Source: Shewanella seohaensis (lineage in GTDB: Bacteria; Pseudomonadota; Gammaproteobacteria; Enterobacterales; Shewanellaceae). From it: a stretch of DNA of 64,000 bases. A program made the translations under genes and the position numbers. Location of the stretch: the NCBI RefSeq assembly GCF_025449215.1, contig NZ_CP104900.1:2294001-2358000 (forward strand), read 5' to 3'. Shown here piece by piece: positions 26,673 through 36,314 of this stretch (the first letter of the stretch is position 1; every line of letters starts with the position of its first letter). The notes beneath the pieces are model-generated. The model searched no databases. It was given only the letters and a program-made list of their open reading frames with translations, and had not been told where the DNA came from.

Positions 26673-27014
26673 TTAGCCTTCATCTTTCTTACCTTTATTG
26701 ACTACTTTAAGCTGTTCATCGGCGGTCTTTCGGCTGAATTCATCAATCAAAATACGCAGCAGACGCGATTTGGCGATCTTGGTTTCTTTTGCTAGGCCAT
26801 CGAGCTGGGAAATACTGGTTTCGGTTAAGGTAAAAGTCGCGTGACGGTAAATCTTGGCGGACTTTTTATCTAATCCCTTTGGCTCGGCAGTGGGGATACT
26901 AAGAAGACTCGCCTTACCAAGAGCATAGTTATTGGCATCTTCAATAAAATCATCAACAGAAACCGACTTGATGACTTGTTTGGGTTTCTTACGTTTAAGA
27001 TCAGTTAAGCTCAT
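26673..27014 (-). CDS. Predicted ribbon-helix-helix protein next to ParA
   Basis: A protein of about 113 residues from ATG 27014 (MSLTDLKRKKPKQ). A basic, flexible N-terminus (KRKKPKQVIKSVSVDDFIED) is followed by a strand and two helices, RHATFTLTETSISQLDGLAKETKIAKSRLLRILIDEF, which fits a CopG/RHH DNA-binding fold. It overlaps the end of the parA gene by 14 bases, so they are translated together. An RHH protein beside a ParA ATPase is the arrangement of small partition systems. A longer frame to 27092 lies inside parA and is unlikely. Confidence 0.68.
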   Translation of the reverse strand: MSLTDLKRKKPKQVIKSVSVDDFIEDANNYALGKASLLSIPTAEPKGLDKKSAKIYRHATFTLTETSISQLDGLAKETKIAKSRLLRILIDEFSRKTADEQLKVVNKGKKDEG

Positions 27015-27668
27015 AACTATTTTCTGGAGGTAAGGTGAACAGCTCATCCACAATTGCGCGGATTTCGTCGGCCGCTTTTCCATCGGGCTCAATTTCCATC
27101 ACGGACGATCCTTTTTCCTCACTGTCATCGTAAATATTGCGGCAGAACGTGACCGAGTTGAGCACGCGTAGGCCAAAGGATTGGACAACTTCTTTCGCCT
27201 CAAGGATCCGTTTGACCTGTGTGGGTAGTGCGGGACATTGGGTGAGGACTATGGTGGCCACCATTTTGGGGTTAACCATCTTACAGGTGCTGAGCATGTC
27301 TTCCATATGGGGCAAGGTTTTTAGATCGCGACGCTTAGGCCTTAAGGGGATCACCACGTAAGTGGCTACCGACATCGCGGCACGCATAGCAAGGTTATCT
27401 TGGCCACCACAGTCGACAATCACATAGTCGAAACGCTCATTGAGACTGAGCAAATCGTTACGAATTTTGCCGTAGAGTTGAATACAGTTAATGGCAGGGA
27501 GGCTAGGGTCGTTGTTTCGGGCTTGATCCAATCGGATGTGGTACGTTGTGGGTCACAGTCGACCATCAGCACATTGGCGTCAAATTTCTGTTTTATATAA
27601 ACCGCCAGATTTTGCGCGAGGCAACTCTTGCCACTGCCACCTTTTTCACCACCCACCAGCAATATCAT
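27001..27668 (-). pseudogene. ParA/MinD-type ATPase, frameshifted
   Basis: The N-terminal frame (27668 down to about 27529) begins MILLVGGEKGGSGKSCLAQ, with the deviant Walker A KGGSGKS and Walker A' VDCDPQRTTSDW. The rest continues in another frame to 27001, with IVDCGGQDN and VVIPLRPKRRDL. Adding one base to the CC at 27528-27529 on the plus strand joins them (SDWDQARNNDPS) into about 222 residues. ParA ATPases move or anchor cargo on the nucleoid. The RHH gene overlaps its 3' end and a PilZ gene lies 77 bases upstream, all on one strand. Confidence 0.8.
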
Positions 27669-27745
27669 AGCTATGTCCCCTGTACGAATAGTTCAACTAA
27701 TTCAGTGTAGAACAGCTCAATCGACCCTGCGTAGCTGGATTGAAA

Positions 27746-28048
27746 TTAAAGCAATTGCATGGCGACATGATAACTTTGATCATGACGTTTAGAGCAGCGG
27801 CAGACCTGACCTTTAACACTATTCTCATGATCTGTGTCTGGATTAAAGGTCACGCTAACTAAATCACCCAATGTGAAGGGTTTTTTGTAATCAAACAGTA
27901 TGCCTCGGCGGGCTAAATCGATGCACACACCTTGGTCGGTATGCTCTATACCGTCATTATCAGTCCAATGTAAAACTACACGCTCGGCTTCCATATCCAC
28001 GCGAAGCGACCCACGTTTTTCTTCAAATCCTGTTGGATGGTCACCCAT
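27746..28048 (-). CDS. PilZ domain protein
   Basis: A 100-residue single-domain PilZ protein. The c-di-GMP-binding RxxxR-type element appears as EEKRGSLRVDME near residue 10, and the second D/NxSxxG-type motif as DLARRGI with Ala replacing Ser (about residue 44). PilZ proteins pass c-di-GMP signals to motility, biofilm or other targets. The Ala substitution could weaken ligand binding. It sits directly upstream of the ParA and RHH genes on the same strand. Confidence 0.78.
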   Translation of the reverse strand: MGDHPTGFEEKRGSLRVDMEAERVVLHWTDNDGIEHTDQGVCIDLARRGILFDYKKPFTLGDLVSVTFNPDTDHENSVKGQVCRCSKRHDQSYHVAMQLL

Positions 28049-28160
28049 AACTCAATTGCCCCGTAAATAATTGATCTCAGTAAAACTAGCATAATTGCTT
28101 TTTGGCAGAATACCAATGTGAAAGCGAGGTCTTTGACGGGGATTTTACTGGCAGGAACAA

Positions 28161-28191
28161 CGCGCCATTGCGTTTGGCTGGCAATGGCGCG
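28161..28191. terminator. Strong hairpin downstream of psiE
   Basis: A perfect 11-bp GC-rich stem CGCGCCATTGC / GCAATGGCGCG with a 9-base loop lies just past the psiE stop. No T run follows on the minus strand. Confidence 0.5.
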
Positions 28192-28199
28192 CGGGAGAG

Positions 28200-28604
28200 T
28201 TAATTATCGTATTCTTGATTTTTAGGGTAAGGCATTTTTAATTGGCCCCAACGGATAACGATAACCGTAGCCGCTAAGATCAACGTAGAGAGTGAAATGG
28301 CGGCAATTCGCCAGTCATCCATGCTCTTCATATCTAAAATTAAATACCGCGCTAGAGCGACAATCGCAATGTACAGCGGCATACGCACGGGTAATTTGCC
28401 CGATTCGGCGTAGTTGGCCACCATGGCGAGCACTTCTAGGTAAATAAACAATAACAGCAGATCGGCAAGCGCTACGGCGCCGACATTAAAGACATGGACA
28501 ATTTCTTGGCCGATGGCGACAACGGTCGCAATCGCAATGATGATTAATACTAGATGCTCAACGGCTTTTAAGCCCTTAGCACCGTATTGACGATAAAATG
28601 GCAT
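28200..28604 (-). CDS. psiE: PsiE family inner-membrane protein
   Basis: A 134-residue protein with four predicted membrane helices (LVLIIIAIATVVAIG; DLLLLFIYLEVLAMV; PLYIAIVALARYLIL; LSTLILAATVIVI). The central LADLLLLFIYLEVLAMV and RMPLYIAIVALARYLILDMK segments are typical of PsiE, a phosphate-starvation-inducible protein in E. coli. The ATG has GGGAG upstream. No Pho box was identified. Function is unknown. Confidence 0.85.
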   Translation of the reverse strand: MPFYRQYGAKGLKAVEHLVLIIIAIATVVAIGQEIVHVFNVGAVALADLLLLFIYLEVLAMVANYAESGKLPVRMPLYIAIVALARYLILDMKSMDDWRIAAISLSTLILAATVIVIRWGQLKMPYPKNQEYDN

Positions 28605-28752
28605 AGGTACTCCCTACTGAATATTTTTATAAATAGTAACAGTAAAAATACCTTAGGTAGGGAAAAGAGGCGTGATTCTCTGTGACTCAATTCACAAGAT
28701 AACAAATGCTCGTTGAGCCACAGAATCAAGCGTCACGATTTTAGACGCCGCT

Positions 28753-29924
28753 TTAGCCTGGGCGTCCATCGGCTCTTACGCGACAAAGCATGGGCCCATA
28801 GCAGTAACAGAAACAACCAAAGGCTATCATCCACAGCGCAACGGCGGCGAGCATGAGTTCGATAAACCAGGCACTTAACAAGCCCGCAAGGACGCGCAGC
28901 ACTGTGGCGAAGAGGATCAAGGCAAAAGCCAACGTCATGGGTCGTGGCGGTGTTAGCGTGCGGCCAGTATGTCCGAGTGAGACCCGTGACATCATAGCGA
29001 GGATCATTCCGCCTAATCCCCCAACAGTAATAGCATGCATGCCAACGGAAAGTGGCAATCCCGCTGCAATCATCCCTAAGCCGATGGGGATGCATAAGTA
29101 ACTTAAATGCAGCGACCATAATAGTGGCACGGGCCAACTCGCGCGCCATCCCCAACGTGACCAGCGAAATAACAGGACTACGCCTGCTACGCCCGCCAGA
29201 AGGCGAGTTAATAGGGTTTCAGTGAAAAAGAGGCTCAGCACGAGAGCAAAGAGGCTCGCAAAACTGACAAACTCAATGGCTGGGATCGGGGCATGCTTTT
29301 GCCATTGGGTTGCGCGCTCAGTGAAAATGGGATCACCCGTCCACCGAGCAGCGCGACGATCACGGCGACCAATATCACTGCGGCATAGAGTCCGTTATTC
29401 ATCCAATTCAATTGATTCGTCATTAAGCCGTAATAACTCACGCCGTTGAAGAGGGTGAGTAAACTCAGAATGGGAATAAACACAAAGTTGCGCCACTGGC
29501 GAACCTCAATCACCGAAATGGCTAACAAGATCGCCGTTAAGGGTAAAAACAGCAGATCGATGATCATAATCGCAACAAACGGAATGTTGAAGGGCAATAT
29601 GAACAGCAACCGAGGCAGTAGCCAGACTAAAAATAGCCCAGCTAAAGGCAAGCCTTTAACGCCGGGGCGGCCCGTCCAGTTTTGAACGGCCGTCAGTAAA
29701 AAGCCTGCAACCACTGCGCAGACAAAGCCAAAAATCATCTCATGGCCATGCCACCAGAGTGAATTGAGTGTGCTTGGCAGTAACGACTTGCCTGAGAGCA
29801 AGCCGCCCCATATGCCCAAACTTAAGAGACTAAACAGGCTGGCAAACAGGAAAAAGGGTCTAAAACCTAAGCGAAACAAAGCTACTTTGGGTTGTAAGTG
29901 TGCGGGTTCATCAATATTCAGCAT
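28753..29924 (-). pseudogene. nnrS: NnrS family membrane protein, frameshifted
   Basis: NnrS is a haem- and copper-containing membrane protein that helps bacteria tolerate nitric oxide. The first frame (ATG 29924, or TTG 29969) contains LFRLGFRPFFL, WWHGHEMIFGFVCAVVAGFLLTAVQNWTG and GGRVIPF; after a break at the A4 run 29324-29327 the second frame continues with SLFFTETLLTRLL to 28753. One more A on the plus strand restores IPFFTERATQW and a protein of about 390 residues with around 12 membrane segments, the family length. A sequencing undercall is likely. Confidence 0.85.
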
Positions 29925-29969
29925 ACAGAGCAGTGGTGAAGGTGAACATGGGAATATTTTAAGCTGCAA

Positions 29970-30333
29970 ATAAAATGAATGTATATATCTCCTTTTGAGT
30001 AACAGTCAGTTTACTGCGGTGAAAGCTGTTTATTTTGCTGTTAGATGCAACAGATTGGCTCTTAGATGCGAGACGAGATAGCAGGCTGCTTTACGATTCA
30101 AGTTTAGCAAGCGGCAAGTGTTACAAGATTTGGGAGGAGAAAGCACGAGGAGTTAACTGGTTCTATATCTTGGGGATGAGTCGGAGAAACTCGATACTAC
30201 AGATTAAGCTAATGTATCTAAGCTGAATTAATAACAAGGCATCTAAGCGCTAGTCAAAGTGCTTAGATGCTATTGGATGCGCTTAGATACAATCCGGGTG
30301 AGCTATGGGATAGTGCGGCAAAAATTCGACAAA
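29970..30333. repeat. Spacer with six copies of a TTAGATGC-type motif
   Basis: Copies: TTAGATGC at 30041-30048, 30062-30069 and 30263-30270; TTAGATAC at 30283-30290; inverted copies at 30214-30221 (GTATCTAA) and 30239-30246 (GCATCTAA). The copies at 30239 and 30261 form a hairpin with a perfect 10-bp stem, GCATCTAAGC / GCTTAGATGC. The spacer is upstream of nnrS. The shared AGATGC core resembles half an NsrR site, but this is weak evidence. Confidence 0.6.
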
Positions 30334-30843
30334 TTATTTTGTCTTACGCTTTTGCCATTTAAACATGATGGAATATTTCCACAGATTACTGATCGTCAGG
30401 TATCCCACGGCGGAAAATATTACCCCTAACACTAAGCAACCAAGCAAAAATGCGGGGCCAATGGTGGCTAGTGAGGATTCAATCCATTGCCAGCTGGCTT
30501 CAAAGGCAAACTCCTGCGGCGCATGGCCCAGAATTTTTGCGCCCAATAAATAAGCGCCATAAAACATCACGGGCATGGTGAGCGGATTGGTGATCCACAC
30601 TAATGCAACAGAGACAGGAATATTGACATTAAACAGGATAGCGAAAGCGGCTGCGACGACCATTTGAAACGGCATTGGGATCCAAGCGACAAACAAACCT
30701 ATGGCAAAGGCCCCCGGGGCTGAGCGGCGATTAAGCGCCCACAGATTGGGGTTATGTAATAAGCGACCGAAAATGCGTAGGTGTTTGTGCTCACGCAGGG
30801 TTTCAGGCTTAGGCATATATTTTTTGATTAATTTTTTTGGCAT
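30334..30843 (-). CDS. DUF2062 domain protein
   Basis: A 169-residue membrane protein with a basic N-terminus (MPKKLIKKYMPKPETLREHK) and the DUF2062 core: LWALNRRSAPGAFAIGLFVAWIPMPFQM, VWITNPLTMPVMFYGAYLLG. Three or four membrane segments are expected. Function is unknown. It is divergent from comEC with only 32 bases between the two start codons, so the promoters must overlap or lie inside the genes. Confidence 0.85.
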   Translation of the reverse strand: MPKKLIKKYMPKPETLREHKHLRIFGRLLHNPNLWALNRRSAPGAFAIGLFVAWIPMPFQMVVAAAFAILFNVNIPVSVALVWITNPLTMPVMFYGAYLLGAKILGHAPQEFAFEASWQWIESSLATIGPAFLLGCLVLGVIFSAVGYLTISNLWKYSIMFKWQKRKTK

Positions 30844-30875
30844 AGGCTGAAATTGCTGTCTTAACTTAATTCACT

Positions 30876-33197
30876 ATGAATGGATTCATTTTTGGCTTTA
30901 GTGCCACCTTATTATCAGCGATGTTGTGGCCCTCGCTGCTGCCAATCAATTGCTTACCCTACCTTTGCCTTGGGGCACTCATCTTATTCAAAAAAGCGCC
31001 TAGTTTGTCTGGCGTGCTTTTCGCGATGTGTTGGCTCACGGGGTTTTGCTTAGTCTTATCTCGGCAGGATCTTCCTTTATCGCAACAGCCAATTCAAGTG
31101 AGGGCCGAAATCATATCACTAGTTAGTCAAAACAGCGACTGGGTTAGCTTCGATATTATTGTCGATAAACCAAATTTAATCTTTTGGCCAAGGGCTAAGT
31201 TGCGACTCACTTGGCAATCTCCCGAAGCGGTGCAAGTGGGGCAAGTTTGGTCATTTACGCTGATGCCTAAAAGTATCTCAAGCGTGTTAAATCAAGGCGG
31301 TTACAACGAACAAAAGCAATTGATTAGTCAGCATATTGTTGGCAAGGGACGAGTCATTCATGCCCAACTGCTCACGACTCATTTTTCATTAAGGAATCAC
31401 CTGATTAGCCAATTATCCCCTAAGTTGTCGACATTCGCGCAGGGGGATATTTTGCTGGCGCTGATTTTGGGCGATAAGCAACTCATACCCGCCAGTAAGT
31501 GGCAGGCATTAAGGCAAACGGGAACCGGGCATTTAGTGGCGATATCTGGGCTGCATTTATCTGTGGTCACCGCCTGGGTGTATGTGTGTACGCTGTTTCT
31601 ATTGAGCCGCTTCGCGGCGCATCCCAGTCGGCGCAATCTAGTGATTGCACTATTGCTCGCTGGAGGCTGTGCCTTATTTTATAGCTATTTAGCGGGATTT
31701 GCCGTTTCGACCCAACGTGCGTTAGTGATGATCCTATTGATCATGCTTCTGAGTTTATTAAGACGCTACTCAAGTGCGTGGGATCGTTTACTGTTTGCAC
31801 TTTTTATTGTGCTTTTGCTCGATCCGCTTGCCTGTTTGAGTGCCGGTTTTTGGCTATCGTTTTGCGCCTTGGCGATTATTTTGTATACCTTGGAAAGCGT
31901 GCCGCGTATTCAGCCCGTTGAAGGTAACGCGAGCTTTATCACTAAAGCGAGAGGGAGACTAGCGCAGTTTTGGTCGATTCAATGGCGTTTAAGTCTGGTA
32001 TTAGGGCTGGTGCAGGCGGTGTTTTTCGGCGGCCTTAGTGTACACAGTCTGTGGATGAATATGCTGGTGGTGCCGTGGTTTAGCTTAATCGTTATCCCCT
32101 TGTCTATGCTGGCGTTTATCCTCTGGTGGTTGGGTACACTTTTTGGTCAAGCATGGTTTGGGGTGTTCCATCTGGCTGATTTAACACTGTTACCCTATGG
32201 CTGGTTGCTCGAACTCAGCGGTGATTTACCCGCCCATTGGCATCCGGTTTCTGAGACCTTGCTCGGGGCCAGTTTGTGTGTACTGCTGGCCTTGATACTG
32301 TGGCGTTACCTTCCGCATCATAGTCGATATGGGCTATGGCATTTACCCCTAGTCTTGCTGTTTATTCCGTTCATATTAGTGATTTTTCCACGGGTGACTG
32401 AGTCATCTTCACCTCAGTGGACGCTGCATCTTCTCGATGTCGGACAGGGCTTAGCCGTGGTGATTGAACAGGATAAACGGGCACTTATTTATGATACGGG
32501 CGCCGCCTTTGGTGAGGATTTTAGCTATAGCGAACGGGTGATTATTCCGTTTCTTAACAGCAAAGGTTTAGCTCAGGTGGATTATATTGTTGTGAGTCAT
32601 GGCGATAACGATCATGCCGGCGGTGCCGAGGTGTTGGCCAGAGCCTATCCAAGGGCAAACTGGATAACCGATATGGCTCATTTAGCTGGCATGCCCTGTT
32701 TGCCGCAGCAAATTCAGTGGCAGCAATTAACGTTTAACTTTATTTCCACGCAGACAGCGCTGGGTGGGAATAACGCCTCTTGCGTGCTGCGCATTGAGGA
32801 TAGCGCGCACAGTGTGTTACTCAGTGGTGATATTGAGAAGGAAACCGAAGCGGTATTGATTGAGCAAGCACTCAAAGGCGCCGAGCTTAAAAGCCAAGTG
32901 CTTATTGCACCGCACCATGGCAGCCGCACCTCATCAACCCCCGCCTTTATCGATGCGGTCGCCCCTGAGTTAGTGTTGTTTCCGGCAGGTCTCAATAATC
33001 GTTATGGTTTCCCAAAGCCCGATGTGGTTGCGCGTTATCAGGCGCGGGGGATTGCTTATTTAACGACGGGGCGAGAAGGGCAGATCAGCGTTTCTTTTGG
33101 TGCTGAACGATTGGAGGTGAAGACCTATCGGCGTGATTTTGCGCCATTTTGGTATAACCGCTTGTTTAGATTTGGTGACTTGATTAATCCAGAGTAG
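30876..33197 (+). CDS. comEC: ComEC/Rec2 DNA uptake channel
   Basis: A 773-residue inner-membrane protein that carries single-stranded DNA into the cytoplasm during transformation. N-terminal helices are followed by an OB-like soluble part, the Competence domain (GDKQLIPASKWQALRQTGTGHLVAISGLHLSV, then many helices) and a C-terminal metallo-beta-lactamase-like domain with LDVGQGLAVVIE, SHGDNDHAGG and APHHGSRTSS, whose metal-binding residues are intact. Full domain set and length suggest a working gene. msbA follows after 32 bases. Confidence 0.92.
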   Translation: MNGFIFGFSATLLSAMLWPSLLPINCLPYLCLGALILFKKAPSLSGVLFAMCWLTGFCLVLSRQDLPLSQQPIQVRAEIISLVSQNSDWVSFDIIVDKPNLIFWPRAKLRLTWQSPEAVQVGQVWSFTLMPKSISSVLNQGGYNEQKQLISQHIVGKGRVIHAQLLTTHFSLRNHLISQLSPKLSTFAQGDILLALILGDKQLIPASKWQALRQTGTGHLVAISGLHLSVVTAWVYVCTLFLLSRFAAHPSRRNLVIALLLAGGCALFYSYLAGFAVSTQRALVMILLIMLLSLLRRYSSAWDRLLFALFIVLLLDPLACLSAGFWLSFCALAIILYTLESVPRIQPVEGNASFITKARGRLAQFWSIQWRLSLVLGLVQAVFFGGLSVHSLWMNMLVVPWFSLIVIPLSMLAFILWWLGTLFGQAWFGVFHLADLTLLPYGWLLELSGDLPAHWHPVSETLLGASLCVLLALILWRYLPHHSRYGLWHLPLVLLFIPFILVIFPRVTESSSPQWTLHLLDVGQGLAVVIEQDKRALIYDTGAAFGEDFSYSERVIIPFLNSKGLAQVDYIVVSHGDNDHAGGAEVLARAYPRANWITDMAHLAGMPCLPQQIQWQQLTFNFISTQTALGGNNASCVLRIEDSAHSVLLSGDIEKETEAVLIEQALKGAELKSQVLIAPHHGSRTSSTPAFIDAVAPELVLFPAGLNNRYGFPKPDVVARYQARGIAYLTTGREGQISVSFGAERLEVKTYRRDFAPFWYNRLFRFGDLINPE

Positions 33198-33229
33198 AAT
33201 GGCCACTTTGCCATAATTTAGTGTTTTCA

Positions 33230-35032
33230 ATGACAGCATCTCCTAAAGACGAAATGTGGACAGTTTTCAAGCGACTACTGAGCTACCTCAAACCGATGAA
33301 GGGCATGTTTTTGCTTTCAGTTGCCGGCCTGATTGTATATGGGCTTGTCGACGCGGCCTTTATTTCTTTTATCGGTCCTTTTATCGATAAAGGCTTTTCC
33401 AGTGCTCCGGCGATCAGTAACGGTATCGCACTCCCCACTAGCCAAGGCTTTCATGCCGATAACCAAGTGTTATTAATGGCACCGATAGTGGTTATTTTGA
33501 TGTTCTCCCTGCGCGGTTTTGCGAACTTTGTCTCCACCTACGGCATTTCTTACATGAGTGCGCGTTTGATCATGGATATGCGTCAGCAGGTGTTTGAGCA
33601 CTATCTGAGCTTGCCCGTGAGCTACATGGACAAAGAAAACACCGGGAACTTGATTTCAAAAGTGACCTTCGATACCGAGCAAATTGCCCGAGCATCGGGA
33701 AGTGCCTTGATTTCCATCGTGCGTGATGGGGTGACGGTTATCGGTATGCTTGCGCTGATGTTTTATAACTCTTGGAAGCTTTCCCTGTGCATTTTAGTGA
33801 TTGGCCCGATTATGGGGCTAGTGATCACTATTGTCAGTCGCCGCTTCCGTAAGGTATCGAAACAAATCCAAACGGCGATGGGCGATGTCAGTGCCGCGAC
33901 CGAGCAGATGATCAAAGGCCATAAAAACGTCTTGGCCTTCGGTGGACAAGAAACCGAAACGGCGCGTTTCGCCAAAATTAATGACAGAAACCGTCATCAA
34001 AACATGAAACTCGCCGTGGCGCAGGCGATTAGCCAGCCGCTTATCATGGTAATTGGCTCCTTTGCCTTGGCCTTTGTGCTGTATGCTGCGAGCCTTGACA
34101 GCATGAAAGCCGATTTGACCGCAGGTACCTTCGCGACCATCCTCGGCGCTATGATGGCAATGCTACAACCGATCAAAAACCTCACCCGAGTAAATGCCGA
34201 ATTTCAGCGCGGTATCGCGGCCTGTACCACGGTCTTTGAATTGTTAGACACTTTGCCTGAATCCGATACCGGGACTTATACCGTCAAGCGTGCTAAGGGC
34301 AACTTACGATTTGACCATGTTTCTTTCAGCTACGATGGGCAGGAGCGCCGCGCCTTAGATAAAATCGACTTCGAGGTCACCCAAGGGCAAACCTTGGCCT
34401 TAGTCGGACGTTCTGGCTCGGGTAAATCCACTATCGCCAGTCTGGTAACGCGTTTTTATACTGGCTTGGAATCTGGTGACATTCTGCTCGATGATGTGAG
34501 CATCTATGATTACTCATTGAAATCATTGCGTAATCAAGTGGCACTAGTGTCGCAGCAAGTGACACTATTTAACGATACCATTGCCAATAACATCGCCTAT
34601 GCCTATCCCGGTGAAGCGACCCGCGAGCAGATTATTCAGGCGGCGACCTTGGCCCATGCGATGGAATTTATCGAGCAATTGCCCGAAGGTTTAGACACCC
34701 AAGTGGGTGAAAACGGCGTGTTATTATCGGGCGGCCAGAGACAACGTATCGCGATTGCCCGCGCTATGTTGCGTGATGCGCCAGTGCTGATCCTCGATGA
34801 AGCCACCTCGGCACTCGATACCGAATCTGAAAAGGCGATTCAACAGGGACTCGATAATCTACGTCAAAACCGTACCTCGGTTGTGATTGCCCACCGTTTA
34901 TCGACCATTGAAAGTGCCGATCAAATTTTAGTGGTCGATCAAGGCCGTATCGTCGAGCGCGGTACCCACAAATCCCTGCTGGAACTTGGCGGCATGTATG
35001 CCAAGTTATACCAAATGCAGTTTGGTAGCTAA
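33230..35032 (+). CDS. msbA: Lipid A export ABC transporter MsbA
   Basis: A half-transporter of about 600 residues that flips core-lipid A across the inner membrane. Six membrane helices occupy about residues 20-320; the nucleotide-binding domain has Walker A GRSGSGKST, Q-loop VSQQVTLFND, signature LSGGQRQR, Walker B VLILDEATSALD and switch His in IAHRLSTIE. The ATG at 33230 is preferred over a GTG at 33221. The stop is directly followed by the lpxK ATG. Confidence 0.93.
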   Translation: MTASPKDEMWTVFKRLLSYLKPMKGMFLLSVAGLIVYGLVDAAFISFIGPFIDKGFSSAPAISNGIALPTSQGFHADNQVLLMAPIVVILMFSLRGFANFVSTYGISYMSARLIMDMRQQVFEHYLSLPVSYMDKENTGNLISKVTFDTEQIARASGSALISIVRDGVTVIGMLALMFYNSWKLSLCILVIGPIMGLVITIVSRRFRKVSKQIQTAMGDVSAATEQMIKGHKNVLAFGGQETETARFAKINDRNRHQNMKLAVAQAISQPLIMVIGSFALAFVLYAASLDSMKADLTAGTFATILGAMMAMLQPIKNLTRVNAEFQRGIAACTTVFELLDTLPESDTGTYTVKRAKGNLRFDHVSFSYDGQERRALDKIDFEVTQGQTLALVGRSGSGKSTIASLVTRFYTGLESGDILLDDVSIYDYSLKSLRNQVALVSQQVTLFNDTIANNIAYAYPGEATREQIIQAATLAHAMEFIEQLPEGLDTQVGENGVLLSGGQRQRIAIARAMLRDAPVLILDEATSALDTESEKAIQQGLDNLRQNRTSVVIAHRLSTIESADQILVVDQGRIVERGTHKSLLELGGMYAKLYQMQFGS

Positions 35033-36040
35033 ATGCAGGCGCTGGTGAATAAAATTTGGTACGAGGATCACCCATTGCGGTGGCTCTTACTGCCGTTTTC
35101 AGTGCTATTTGCCTTGATAACTGCCATTCGACGCAGCCTGTTTCGCTTGGGACTCAAATCCCAAACCCCATTCCCCGTGCCCGTTATTGTGGTGGGGAAC
35201 ATTACCGTTGGTGGCAGCGGTAAAACCCCTACAGTTATCTATTTGATTGAATTGCTACGGCAACAGGGGTTTAACCCTGGCGTTATCAGCCGGGGTTATG
35301 GCGCGGATATCCAAGGAGTCAAAGTTGTTACTGCGGCGGACAGCGCGGCGGCTGTGGGCGATGAGCCCGCCATGATAGTGGCACGCACCGGCGTGCCTAT
35401 GGTGGTGGGTGCAAAACGTGTCGATACCGCCAAGGCGTTGCTGGCACAGTTTGCCGTGGATGTGATTATCTGTGACGATGGCTTGCAGCATTACGCCCTC
35501 GGCCGTGACATTGAGCTGGTGGTGATTGATGGAAAACGCGGTTTAGGGAATCGTCATTTGCTTCCCGCAGGGCCGCTACGGGAAGGTGCTTGGCGACTAA
35601 ATCAAGTGGATTTTGTGGTGGTCAACGGTGGGCCCGCGCAGGCGAATCAATATGAGATGCAGCTCAGTCCTAGCGCTGTGCTGCCGGTAAATCCCAAGGC
35701 TGAGGCCGTGTTTGACCCGACGCAACCCGTGGTGGCGATGGCGGGCATTGGTCATCCGGCGCGTTTTTTTGAGACGTTAACGCAGCAAGGTATTCAACTC
35801 GCGTTATCCCATGGTTTTGATGATCACCAAGCCTACGATAAACACGTGTTATGCGAGCTTGCGGCATCTCGCCCGCTGATGATGACAGAAAAAGATGCGG
35901 TTAAATGTCGCGATTTTGCACAAGAAAACTGGTGGTATTTGGCTGTGGATGCCAAGCTATCGCCACAATTTGATCAACAGCTGCTGAGCCGTGTGCGCTC
36001 TGTGGCTGCAGCTAAACAAGGAAAATCCTATGGCGTTTGA
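35033..36040 (+). CDS. lpxK: Tetraacyldisaccharide 4'-kinase LpxK
   Basis: A 335-residue kinase adding the 4'-phosphate to lipid A precursor. An N-terminal membrane helix ([18 protein letters not shown]) precedes the P-loop [14 protein letters not shown] (about residues 54-67). Later [21 protein letters not shown] and MTEKDAVKC match the family. The ATG abuts the msbA stop without a gap, and the end overlaps the Trm112-like gene by 11 bases, forming the msbA-lpxK-ycaR layout of E. coli. Confidence 0.95.
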   Translation: MQALVNKIWYEDHPLRWLLLPFSVLFALITAIRRSLFRLGLKSQTPFPVPVIVVGNITVGGSGKTPTVIYLIELLRQQGFNPGVISRGYGADIQGVKVVTAADSAAAVGDEPAMIVARTGVPMVVGAKRVDTAKALLAQFAVDVIICDDGLQHYALGRDIELVVIDGKRGLGNRHLLPAGPLREGAWRLNQVDFVVVNGGPAQANQYEMQLSPSAVLPVNPKAEAVFDPTQPVVAMAGIGHPARFFETLTQQGIQLALSHGFDDHQAYDKHVLCELAASRPLMMTEKDAVKCRDFAQENWWYLAVDAKLSPQFDQQLLSRVRSVAAAKQGKSYGV

Positions 36041-36209
36041 TAAAAAACTGTTAGACATAGTCGCTTGCCCAGTGTGTAAGGGAAAATTGGAATACGATAA
36101 AACAACGCAGCAGTTGATTTGTAAGGCAGACAAATTAGCCTATCCAATCACGGATGGGATCCCTGTGTTACTCGAAAACCGTGCCGTTCCTTTAAACGAA
36201 GCGGTTTAA
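36030..36209 (+). CDS. ycaR: Trm112 family protein (YcaR-like)
   Basis: A 59-residue protein from ATG 36030 ([20 protein letters not shown]). It has the Trm112 zinc-ribbon half CPVC, IC, and the conserved [11 protein letters not shown]. Trm112-like proteins activate methyltransferases in eukaryotes; the bacterial role is unsettled. Overlap with lpxK by 11 bases implies coupled translation. Confidence 0.9.
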   Translation: MAFDKKLLDIVACPVCKGKLEYDKTTQQLICKADKLAYPITDGIPVLLENRAVPLNEAV

Positions 36210-36281
36210 TCTGCTGGGCCATTGTGAATCATCGGTAGGCCATTTGGGGCTTAAGATGCATTCAGTCTATAAATGGCAAGC

Positions 36282-36310
36282 TTAAGAGGGCGATAATCTC
36301 GCCCTCTTAA
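36282..36310. terminator. Bidirectional terminator between ycaR and the lipoprotein gene
   Basis: Perfect stem TTAAGAGGGCGA / TCGCCCTCTTAA with a 5-base loop, between convergent genes. Confidence 0.8.
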
Positions 36311-36314
36311 TGTT

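Noticed and set aside
30035..30226. Short ORF of 63 codons upstream of nnrS
   Set aside because: It runs through the TTAGATGC repeat region and looks non-coding in composition.
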